Shown here piece after piece: positions 13,421 to 20,284 of a DNA stretch of 23,925 bases (within the stretch, counting starts at the first letter, position 1; the number at the start of each line of letters is the position of its first letter). This DNA is from Anaerolineae bacterium (GTDB taxonomy: Bacteria; Chloroflexota; Anaerolineae; B4-G1): positions 1 through 23,925 of the forward strand of contig JAUWNP010000055.1 in the NCBI GenBank assembly GCA_030612585.1, written 5' to 3'. The notes under the pieces were generated by a model. The model was not told where the DNA came from. It did no database searches and was given only the letters and a program-made list of their open reading frames with translations. A program made the position numbers and the translations under genes.

Positions 13421-15784
13421 CTACCGGCCGGTGACCAGTCGGCGGATTCTGGCTCGCCAAGACAGGTCGCGGATGGCGCGAGCGGCCTGTCGAGCAACGT
13501 GGAGGCTTCCGGGACGGGGGCTGTAGGTCGTGGCGTGGTATTCGGCCAGCAACCGTTGGGCAGGATCCATAGCCGCAGGGAGCAGGTGGGCCAGGGCTGC
13601 CACTCGTTCGGCTGGTGTGTCGGCGAGGTCAGGGGGGGCGTTCAGGCGGACCAGTGCGTGGTCGAGTTCCAGGTACGCACGCTCCAGAGGAGCCAGGGCG
13701 ACGCGGCGTGCCCAACGACGCAGGGCGGGGGGGGGCTGCAGACCAAAACGACGCAGCCCTCCTTCCAGTAGGACAGGGAGAGGCGCTAGGCCATGCCGGC
13801 GGCGTCTGTGCCAAATGAGGGAGAGCAGGATCAGGGCCAGAATTACGGCATAGGTGGCCGCGGTCTTCGCGGTGTTGGGAGAGGCTTCGTAGGAGAGGTC
13901 CAGTTCGGCATCCTCGACTCCTTCCAGACGGTCGTCCAGGCGACCCTCAATGTCCCCACCAGGTGGCAGGGTGGAGCCTGCCGCAGTAGCGGGCTGGCTC
14001 TCGCCCAGGCGGCGATGGATAGGGAGTTGAGAAGCGGTGGGCTCAAATTCAACCCATCCCAGACCAGGGAAGTAGACTTCTGGCCAGGCATGGGTATCGC
14101 GCTGGCGCACCAGGTAGATGTCACCCTCGCTCTCATCATCCTGGCGTTCGCCCTGGGCAAAGCCAACGGCCAGGCGAGCCGGGATGCCCAGCGAGCGTAG
14201 CAAGATGACCTCGGTGGAGGCATAGTAGCTGCAAAAGCCCTGGCGCAGGTCAAAGAGGAACCAGTCCAGGGGTTCTTGATCGGGGGGTGGGGTGGGGATG
14301 GTCTCGCTATACTGGATGTGAGTGCGCAGGTAGGTGGTGACGGCGGCGACGATGTCGTAGGGGTTGTCCATGCCAGAGGCGATCTGGTGGGCCAGTTGCA
14401 GGGTGCGGGTAGTAACGGTAGAAGGAATTTGCAGATAGCGGTCGGTGACCCACAGGGGGTAGTCGGCGCTGGCCGCGCGCAGTTGAGCGATAGTGGCGGT
14501 GCTGAGGGAAGATCGGGCCTGATAGGTTTCACCAGCGCGCAGGGGCTTGGCGGCGTGCAAAGCCGCCAGGTCGGCGGTGCCATCGGGATTGTAGGCCAGG
14601 TTCGCCTGGGCCGGGCGGCTGACCCATATAGGATGGGGGGGCGTGTATAGGGTTGCGATGGGGATGGCCGGGTTAAAGGCGAAGGTGGCCGTCCAGCGCT
14701 CCTCTGCTTCAGGGAAGGTCAGGCCGAAGTGGGTGGGAGTGACAGGCTGTGTGATAGAGAAGGTACTGGTCCATCGGGCGTCGGCGTAGCGGTCGTATAC
14801 ACGGGCGCGCCAGTAGTAGCGGACGTTCCCAGCGGGGCGGGGCGGTGCCTCGACAGTCATGATGGAGGTGTCGGAGAGTTTGCTCCCGCGGCCCAGGGAA
14901 AGGTGCTCGCCATAGTACTCGTAGTGGACCAGGCCAACGGTGCGGCGCAGAGGTGCGAAGGCTTTGCTCAGGCGGTCGCGTATAGTGGTCCAGGGCTGGG
15001 TAGCGTTCTGCCAGACTTCCTCGGCAGAGGGTAAAACATCGGCCAGGGCAGGTATGCTCCAGGCTACCAGGACGAGCAAGGCGGTGATCAACAGGGTAAT
15101 GCGGGTCATGTCAAAGCCGATGTAGAGGGGCAGGCGGACGCGAGTCTGCTTCCAGCGGGCATAGTGATGCAGGTAGGTCAGGCGGGCCAGAAGTAGGATG
15201 CTAGAGAAAATGTAGACGCCCAGGAACCAGACGCGGGAGGGCACGAAGGGGTCGTAGATTTGGATGATGAGCAGCGTGAGGCCAGCAGGGAGGATGACTT
15301 GCCAGGGGCGGGCGTAGCGAGTGAGATTGTAGCCGGCGTGCACGCCTAGTGTCCAGAAGAGGCTGGTCATCAGGAATAGGAAGAGCAAAGGGTCCTGCAC
15401 GGCCTCCTGCTGTGCCAGTTGGCTAAGGGCGATGCCCAGGCGACCGGCCAGGCTGATCAACCGTTCGGTCCACAGGATGCCGGGGTCCAACGTGAGGCCG
15501 AGTTGCCAAGGCACAGCGAACAGGCCATAGGCCAGGGCAAAGGCGGCGGCCTGGCGCGGGGAGAAAATACTCTGGCCCAGGGCCAGGCCGGCCAGTACCC
15601 CCAGGCTGGCCAGAATCGGGACCAGGTTCAGGTGGTCGGTCCAGTGGGTGGCGATCAGGCGGGCGGCGGCGGTAGATATAGCAGCCAACAGCAGAAGGGC
15701 GGCGAGTTGGTCCCACCAGCGGGGAGGGGATGTGGGAGTGTGGGAGTGTGGGGGTGTGGGGGTTGATGGTCTCATGGGGCTCAT
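13421..15784 (-). CDS. Membrane transglutaminase-like protein (DUF3488/TgpA type)
   Basis: A 787-aa membrane protein. Residues 24-245 contain about seven transmembrane helices. An extracytoplasmic region follows, with the transglutaminase core at about 460-585: Cys518 in QGFCSYYAS, H565 in DTHAWPEV, and E581 in VEFEPT where cysteine-protease-like transglutaminases often have Asp. The Glu variant is frequent in TgpA-type proteins. A transmembrane helix at about 641-658 precedes a cytoplasmic C-terminal domain of about 125 residues (DUF4129-like). The substrate is unknown; the linked MoxR and DUF58 genes form a conserved trio believed to help assemble or modify proteins at the membrane. The ATG at 15782-15784 overlaps the upstream stop as ATGA with a GGAGCAGGG site. 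The first 20 residues are Pro/Thr/His-rich because of an octanucleotide repeat. Confidence 0.9.
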   Translation of the reverse strand: MSPMRPSTPTPPHSHTPTSPPRWWDQLAALLLLAAISTAAARLIATHWTDHLNLVPILASLGVLAGLALGQSIFSPRQAAAFALAYGLFAVPWQLGLTLDPGILWTERLISLAGRLGIALSQLAQQEAVQDPLLFLFLMTSLFWTLGVHAGYNLTRYARPWQVILPAGLTLLIIQIYDPFVPSRVWFLGVYIFSSILLLARLTYLHHYARWKQTRVRLPLYIGFDMTRITLLITALLVLVAWSIPALADVLPSAEEVWQNATQPWTTIRDRLSKAFAPLRRTVGLVHYEYYGEHLSLGRGSKLSDTSIMTVEAPPRPAGNVRYYWRARVYDRYADARWTSTFSITQPVTPTHFGLTFPEAEERWTATFAFNPAIPIATLYTPPHPIWVSRPAQANLAYNPDGTADLAALHAAKPLRAGETYQARSSLSTATIAQLRAASADYPLWVTDRYLQIPSTVTTRTLQLAHQIASGMDNPYDIVAAVTTYLRTHIQYSETIPTPPPDQEPLDWFLFDLRQGFCSYYASTEVILLRSLGIPARLAVGFAQGERQDDESEGDIYLVRQRDTHAWPEVYFPGLGWVEFEPTASQLPIHRRLGESQPATAAGSTLPPGGDIEGRLDDRLEGVEDAELDLSYEASPNTAKTAATYAVILALILLSLIWHRRRRHGLAPLPVLLEGGLRRFGLQPPPALRRWARRVALAPLERAYLELDHALVRLNAPPDLADTPAERVAALAHLLPAAMDPAQRLLAEYHATTYSPRPGSLHVARQAARAIRDLSWRARIRRLVTGR
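15731..15762. repeat. Four octanucleotide repeats at the 5' end of the transglutaminase gene
   Basis: TGTGGGAG, TGTGGGAG, TGTGGGGG, TGTGGGGG follow one another on the plus strand. On the coding strand they produce the TPTPPHSHTPT stretch. Because 8 is not a multiple of 3, loss or gain of a unit would shift the frame near the start of the gene. Confidence 0.85.
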
Positions 15785-17073
15785 CCCTGCTCCCGCCGGA
15801 TCGCCAGATCCGGCGCTGCCATGCTCAGGGCAGTTCCCAGGTCTGCACCATTCGTCACCTGGCACACCGGCACCCCCAGTATCATGATAGCAGTCGCCAG
15901 GGCTTCTGTCCCCGGCGGGCCACCAAAAGAGGCTGCATCCAGCAAGACGACTACCGGCCGCAACCCTCGCTGCAACAGGAGATCCACAGTCAGGGCCACG
16001 CGCTCTCGTATGGAGGGGGTGATCAAGATCACTGTGCTGCCACGCGGCAGGTGTTGGGCCTGGGCCGTCGCCAGGGCTGAGATGGGCAAATCCCCCTGAG
16101 CACGCAATAGTGCCAGGGCTTCCAGTATCTTGCCCAGTTGCCGCCCGCCCCGGTCAGGGGGCAGTATATTTGGGGATTGTGATTGTCCACAACTCACCAG
16201 TCCTACCGCACGCCCACGCTGCAGGAAATACCGCCCCAGCGAGGCGGCGATGCTCGCCGTATACTCCTCTGTGGAAGGGGGCAACACTATCTCTGTCAAA
16301 GGACGCCATAACGCGTCTACAGCCACGTCGGGAGGGGAATAGGGCAGTGCGGCTTGTACCTCTTGTGCAGCGTCCACGAGAAGCCACACCTCGGCCAGGG
16401 GGTCCAATTCAAATTCTTTGACCATCAGGCGCTCTCGCCGCGCTGTGCTCGCCCAGTGGATGCGGTTCAGGGAATCGCCAGGGGCATACTCGCGCACCCC
16501 CGCTGCGTTCGGGGTCACTTGATACGTGCGGTGACGTAGGGCTTCCCCTCCTGGCAACAACCCCGGCGGGCTGGGGAAAGCACGCACCCCTACCGTTATG
16601 GGGTATACCAGCAAAGAATCATGCGATGGCAGGACATGGCTAACCGGGAACAGGCCAAAGAGATCCCCCGACGCCAACACAGTTGGCCCCAGAGGGAATA
16701 CGCCTCGCTGGACCAGGCGGGTGCGTACCAGGTAGGACCGTCGTTGTCGCCCTCGAAGCATAACGAGCACGCGCGACCCTTGTGAACCAGGCAGAGCAGA
16801 TTGATCGCGCACTTCCAGCCACAGGTGTGACAGGCGACTGTCGTTTTGAACCTCGAACCGCTCTTGAAAGACTTGTCCCACCTGAGCGCGCCGGGTGCGT
16901 GGCTCGCGTTGCACGTGTACCCCTCGTAGCGCCAACGCAGCCCAGGCCCAATTTCCCACCAGCAGAAATCCCCAGAGATAACTCAAGCGGGAGTAAATGG
17001 GCGAGCCGGTCACTACCAGGGCTATGAGACTGAGGCCAAGCAGCCCCAGCACTACGCGCAAAGAGATAGTCAT
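15781..17073 (-). CDS. DUF58 domain protein
   Basis: A 430-aa protein with two N-terminal membrane helices (about 4-22 and 31-50), a beta-rich domain (about 55-160) and the DUF58 signature VREYAPGD...NRIHWASTARRE (about 193-214) followed by LMVKEFELD. The remaining 200 residues have a von Willebrand A-like pattern (EVWLLVDA), though the metal site is not complete enough to be sure. DUF58 proteins are almost always encoded with MoxR ATPases and transglutaminases, as here, and are thought to serve with them at the membrane. The stop overlaps the transglutaminase start by four bases. The last residues, PDLAIRREQG, are encoded partly by a hairpin repeat, so the tail is probably acquired. Confidence 0.9.
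   Translation of the reverse strand: MTISLRVVLGLLGLSLIALVVTGSPIYSRLSYLWGFLLVGNWAWAALALRGVHVQREPRTRRAQVGQVFQERFEVQNDSRLSHLWLEVRDQSALPGSQGSRVLVMLRGRQRRSYLVRTRLVQRGVFPLGPTVLASGDLFGLFPVSHVLPSHDSLLVYPITVGVRAFPSPPGLLPGGEALRHRTYQVTPNAAGVREYAPGDSLNRIHWASTARRERLMVKEFELDPLAEVWLLVDAAQEVQAALPYSPPDVAVDALWRPLTEIVLPPSTEEYTASIAASLGRYFLQRGRAVGLVSCGQSQSPNILPPDRGGRQLGKILEALALLRAQGDLPISALATAQAQHLPRGSTVILITPSIRERVALTVDLLLQRGLRPVVVLLDAASFGGPPGTEALATAIMILGVPVCQVTNGADLGTALSMAAPDLAIRREQG
15794..15815. repeat. Perfect hairpin with GCCA loop in the DUF58 3' coding end
   Basis: CGCCGGATC (15794-15802) pairs with GATCCGGCG (15807-15815) around the loop GCCA. The core GGATC-GCCA-GATCC is shared with the hairpin at 641-664. 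It encodes part of the terminal PDLAIR. Confidence 0.75.
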
Positions 17074-17098
17074 CTTTTGCCTCTGGACACTGAGCAGC

Positions 17099-17149
17099 GT
17101 AGGGCGGATTTGCTAACCGCCATAGGGTCGGATAGCAAATCCGACCTAC
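17099..17149. repeat. 51-bp double-hairpin repeat, copy 1
   Basis: The element begins GTAGG and ends CCTAC. It holds two hairpins, an imperfect one at 17103-17121 (GGCGG / CCGCC) and a perfect 8-bp stem at 17126-17146 (GGTCGGAT / ATCCGACC, loop AGCAA). It fills most of the 89-bp gap between the MoxR and DUF58 genes. A second copy in the opposite orientation is at 18510-18560. Confidence 0.85.
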
Positions 17150-17162
17150 GAACTCGTCATCC

Positions 17163-18119
17163 TCACCCCTCACCAGTCAGGTCCCCGCCGGGCACCGGTA
17201 CCTTTTCTACAATTTCCTGCACAATGCGCTCGGCGCTCACGTCCCGCAGACGCGCCGCAGGGCCTGTGATCACGCGATGGGCCAGGGCCGGTAGCGCCAG
17301 GGCCTTGATATCGTCTGGGAGCACGAAGCCCCGCCCCAGAATGGCTGCCCGTGTCTGCCCGGCCCGGTACAATGTCAGGCTACCGCGCGGACTGGCCCCC
17401 AGGTAGGTCTCAGTATGTTGCCGTGTCTGGCGTGTCAGTTCCACGAGATAACGCTTCACGGCTGGTGACACATACACCGCCTTCACCGCCTCCTGCGCCT
17501 GGGATAACTCTTCCACCGAGGCTATCCGCTCCAGATCCTCCAGCGGGTGGCGGAATTGCTGCCGCTCCAGAATGCGAATCTCATCCTCCTTACCAGGATA
17601 CCCCAGGCGGATACGCAGCAAGAAGCGGTCTAGTTGGCCTTCGGGGAGCGGAAAAGTACCCTCGTACTCGATCGGGTTCTGGGTGGCCAGCACCATAAAC
17701 GGTCGTGGCAGAGGATGCGTCACACCGTCCACGGTGATTTGACGCTCCTCCATGGCCTCCAGCAGGGCGGCCTGCGTCTTGGGCGTGGCACGGTTGATCT
17801 CATCGGTCAGGACGATCTGGGCCATCACCGGCCCCGGCCGAAACTCAAACTGGCGATTGGCCTGGTTGAAGATAGAAACCCCGGTCACGTCGCTAGGCAG
17901 CATATCGGGGGTGAACTGGATGCGGCGGAACGAACATCCCAGCGAGCGCGCCAGGCTGCGGGCCAGCATGGTCTTGCCCACTCCGGGTACGTCCTCTATC
18001 AGCAGGTGTCCCTGACAGAGCAGGCCGACCACAGCCAACTCTACGGCATCCCGCTTGCCGACGATTACCCGCTCAATGTTTGTAATCACACGCTCGGCGA
18101 AGGTTTGAACTTGAGACAT
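17163..18119 (-). CDS. MoxR-family AAA+ ATPase
   Basis: A 318-aa cytoplasmic AAA+ chaperone-like ATPase. Walker A is EDVPGVGKT (42-50) and Walker B is VLTDEINR (103-110), followed by the MoxR hallmarks [12 protein letters not shown] (116-127), [22 protein letters not shown] (sensor 1 and arginine-finger region, from 145) and the C-terminal [13 protein letters not shown] sensor 2 motif. MoxR ATPases act with DUF58/VWA proteins to mature or insert other complexes, and those partners are the next two genes downstream. The ATG at 18117-18119 has GGAG about 8 bp upstream; a TTG four codons earlier is possible. The 89-bp gap to the DUF58 gene contains a double-hairpin repeat. I found no convincing promoter. 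Confidence 0.96.
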   Translation of the reverse strand: MSQVQTFAERVITNIERVIVGKRDAVELAVVGLLCQGHLLIEDVPGVGKTMLARSLARSLGCSFRRIQFTPDMLPSDVTGVSIFNQANRQFEFRPGPVMAQIVLTDEINRATPKTQAALLEAMEERQITVDGVTHPLPRPFMVLATQNPIEYEGTFPLPEGQLDRFLLRIRLGYPGKEDEIRILERQQFRHPLEDLERIASVEELSQAQEAVKAVYVSPAVKRYLVELTRQTRQHTETYLGASPRGSLTLYRAGQTRAAILGRGFVLPDDIKALALPALAHRVITGPAARLRDVSAERIVQEIVEKVPVPGGDLTGEG

Positions 18120-18224
18120 AGACAGCTCCAAAAGGTAAAGATAGGTTTTTCTGGCTCACCTGCATGCCAGAGACAGATCGCACGACGATCCCCAATATAT
18201 CTACTAATCAGGCAGATGAAAGGT

Positions 18225-18411
18225 TCATACTGCGGCGTTAATCCGAACCTTCTCAACCACGAACTCGTCGTACCGCGTGCGCTTCATGAAGATGAGCGGA
18301 TCGTAGGTCTGCATGACTACCTCGCTGCTGGCAGTGTCGTACATCCATGCCGGCTCGCCAATCGTGGTCTTGATCATCGTGTCCGGGTTCGGCTTATGGA
18401 CATCCCCAGTA
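18225..18411 (-). pseudogene. Fragment of a family 5 ABC solute-binding protein gene
   Basis: Only the minus-strand frame makes sense here. It reads, in part, NPDTMIKTTIGEP, then AWMYDTASSEVVMQ, TYDPLIFMKRTRYDEFV and VEKVRINAAV, and then stops at 18225-18227. This resembles the N-terminal part of mature peptide-type solute-binding proteins (SBP_bac_5), where a TIGEP-like strand is followed by LDPA, YDTASGE and a YETLIF segment. About four residues appear missing between TIGEP and AWMYD. There is no signal peptide and nothing of the remaining 400-500 residues, and a stop lies just upstream at about 18411. I read it as a relic, perhaps of a gene once linked to the peptide ABC permeases at 20285-23580. 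The family assignment is from memory of the motif pattern. Confidence 0.6.
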
Positions 18412-18659
18412 TATCATTTCTGCACCCGTTGGTCAACCAAGCATTTCGCATCGCCTACCAGGAACTCGACTTAGCTCAACTAGTATCTTCTCAAAAACTT
18501 GGGGCGGGTGTAGGTCGGATTTGCTATCCGACCGGACGGCGGTTAGCAAAACCGCCCTACAGTCGTCATCCCCCCCTGAATATTGAGAAGATACGTCAAC
18601 TACGACAACAGATGGACGATCTGCTTGACCATCTCTGGTCACAGTCCGAGGACACTTGA
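18412..18659 (+). other. Open plus-strand frame interrupted by a repeat, possible gene remnant
   Basis: The plus-strand frame around 18424-18492 reads LHPLVNQAFRIAYQELDLAQL, broken here only by my own quotation limit, and after the 51-bp repeat it continues as NIEKIRQLRQQMDDLLDHLW and stops at 18657-18659. Both parts look like amphipathic helices, and the 51-bp repeat (17 codons) keeps the frame. I recognise no family, see no good start codon with a binding site, and part of the same frame further upstream is antisense to other coding DNA. It may be chance. Confidence 0.2.
18483..18594. repeat. 51-bp double-hairpin repeat, copy 2, flanked by 12-bp inverted repeats
   Basis: The inner element at 18510-18560 begins GTAGG and ends CCTAC. 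It has perfect hairpins at 18513-18533 (GGTCGGAT / ATCCGACC, loop TTGCT) and 18538-18556 (GGCGGTT / AACCGCC, loop AGCAA). It is the reverse complement of the copy at 17099-17149 with few changes. In addition GTATCTTCTCAA (18483-18494) and TTGAGAAGATAC (18583-18594) form perfect outer inverted repeats, making a 112-bp MITE-like structure. The outer repeats are not seen around copy 1. Confidence 0.75.
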
Positions 18660-18875
18660 TATGTGGCCCCTGGATCAGGTGGTGGCTTCTCGAAATGCGC
18701 TGCCTGATCCGAGCAGCCATTTCTTAACGTTCAACTTCTTCCGGTAACATTCTCTCGTGAGACAACGAATCCATTTCGGTAACATTTATTCCTGAGGCAA
18801 CACGGTGGTAGATTAGAAAACAGGGCGTGGGTCTGGGAGGATGTGTTTGCCGACTGCGCCTGGTGCACCTGCGGC
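18660..18875. repeat. Non-coding tail region with two 35-bp-period direct repeats
   Basis: CGGTAACATT occurs at 18742-18751 and 18777-18786, and the match continues imperfectly for about 18 bp (CTCTCGTGAGACAAC against TATTCCTGAGGCAAC). I see no gene here. It follows the metallopeptidase stop codon on the minus strand. Confidence 0.5.
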
Positions 18876-20192
18876 TCATACGGACCGCGGACGGGCGAGT
18901 ACCCAGGCGAGTGTCACCAGCAACACTGTGCTAGAAGAAACACAGCAGGTGAACGAGGGGGGCATGCTGACAGGGGAAGGCGTGGGCGACGCTGCGGTGG
19001 GGGTGACCGGGACCGAGGTCGCAGTAGCAGCGGGCCTACCGCGGGGCGCGGTGGGCAGGGGAATAGGGGCGATCGTCATCGGGGCCAGCATCATCGGCGT
19101 GGGAATCGTATCTACCGGGTAGCCCAGCCACTCCCGCCAGGCCATCTCGAACTCAATCAGATTCATACCGAGCGTCAGTTGCAGTGTCTCCTCCATCGGA
19201 TGGTTGTCGGCCAGCGTCAGGATTACCTCGCCTAGTTTCTGTTCGCCGTAGGCATCGGCGATGAAGGCAACCAGGCTGTACGTCTCGGCGTACCAGAGAT
19301 GAATGGCATCGTGGGCCAGGCCACTGGCCTGTGTGCCCATGTGTCGCAGCGGGATCAGTTCGCCGTCGGCGGCCGCTTCTGTGACAAGGGCCTTCTCACG
19401 ACTGTGATCGGTGCGCTCGTTGTAGACGGCGATGCCCTCGTTGAACCAGGTGGGTACCCGCACCCACGTGTCACGGAAGATCTCACTATAGAAGACGTGG
19501 GCCAATTCGTGAGGTACCACGTCGTAAATGAGCCAGTCCCGGCTGGTGCCCTGCTGGACTGTGATGCCGGAGAATGTCTGCCCACCGACCCAGTCCTGGC
19601 AAGAGTTGGGAGCGTAGAGGGCACAAAAATCACGGTGGTTATTGTAGATGACGACGCGAGCCGTGCGCTCGGTCGTGACACCGGTGACAGAGGCGACGTG
19701 ATCGTACCCCTCGGCGGCGGCCTCGAACAGCGCCTCGCCCAAATCGGCTGGCCGGTCGTACCAGTAGACGATCACGTGCTCGTTGCCTAGTGACTGCCAG
19801 TCGTGGGTGTAGTCAACGTACTCGGTACGCGCCGGTGTAGTGATGAGTTCATTCCCGGCGCTGTCAATAATGTGCCAATAGTAGGTGATTTCGATAAATG
19901 GCGGTACAGTATCGCCGCCGGTGTTCCAGACGTGGGTGAGAGTCACTTCGGCGGCGGGGGCGAATGGTTCGGGACGACCAACCCACTCCGTCTCGTTCCA
20001 TCCGACCTGGTAGAATAGGGCAGCATCCACGATATCCCCGGCATCACTGCGCACCTGGATGGTGAAAGTAAGATCGTCGGGGAAGTGGCTCTCGATCGAC
20101 TGCGAGATGACCTGGATGGCGGGGAGCGGTGCTCCAGTGACTGGCACTACAAGCAGCAGGATGATGATAAGAGAGAAGGCTATTCTTGGCAT
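18876..20192 (-). CDS. Membrane-anchored peptidase MA-like metallopeptidase
   Basis: A 438-aa exported zinc metallopeptidase of the gluzincin type. Residues 1-20 are a signal peptide (MPRIAFSLIIILLLVVPVTG). Residues 25-130 look like beta-rich domains. The catalytic domain at about 138-355 has HELAH (H228, E229, H232) and the downstream ligand E252 in TWFNEGIAVY, as in the peptidase MA family. Residues 362-408 are a Pro/Thr-rich linker, and 415-433 a hydrophobic helix followed by RPRSV, so the protein is probably held in the membrane by its C-terminus with the protease outside. I chose the ATG at 20190-20192, where the signal peptide starts; another ATG nine codons earlier is possible. It lies 92 bp after the ABC transporter operon and may help supply peptides, which is inference. 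Confidence 0.88.
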   Translation of the reverse strand: MPRIAFSLIIILLLVVPVTGAPLPAIQVISQSIESHFPDDLTFTIQVRSDAGDIVDAALFYQVGWNETEWVGRPEPFAPAAEVTLTHVWNTGGDTVPPFIEITYYWHIIDSAGNELITTPARTEYVDYTHDWQSLGNEHVIVYWYDRPADLGEALFEAAAEGYDHVASVTGVTTERTARVVIYNNHRDFCALYAPNSCQDWVGGQTFSGITVQQGTSRDWLIYDVVPHELAHVFYSEIFRDTWVRVPTWFNEGIAVYNERTDHSREKALVTEAAADGELIPLRHMGTQASGLAHDAIHLWYAETYSLVAFIADAYGEQKLGEVILTLADNHPMEETLQLTLGMNLIEFEMAWREWLGYPVDTIPTPMMLAPMTIAPIPLPTAPRGRPAATATSVPVTPTAASPTPSPVSMPPSFTCCVSSSTVLLVTLAWVLARPRSV

Positions 20193-20229
20193 CTGATGGC
20201 CCTGTTTCACATTACACATTACGCAAAGT

Positions 20230-20257
20230 ATCCTACACCAAAATGCGCAAAAGGCAA
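20230..20257 (-). promoter_or_regulatory. Possible promoter for the metallopeptidase gene
   Basis: On the minus strand TTGCCT (20252-20257), a 16-bp spacer and TAGGAT (20230-20235). Both boxes are imperfect. It is placed correctly in the gap between the ABC operon and the peptidase gene. Confidence 0.35.
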
Positions 20258-20284
20258 CCCTGTGCCGCTACTGCCGCACACCGC

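Noticed and set aside
18120..18180. Possible promoter for the MoxR operon
   Set aside because: A TATCTT box is present, but no acceptable -35 is found at 16-18 bp.
18739..18802. Possible CRISPR array
   Set aside because: Only two imperfect repeats with a gap too short for a spacer; no cas gene in the window.
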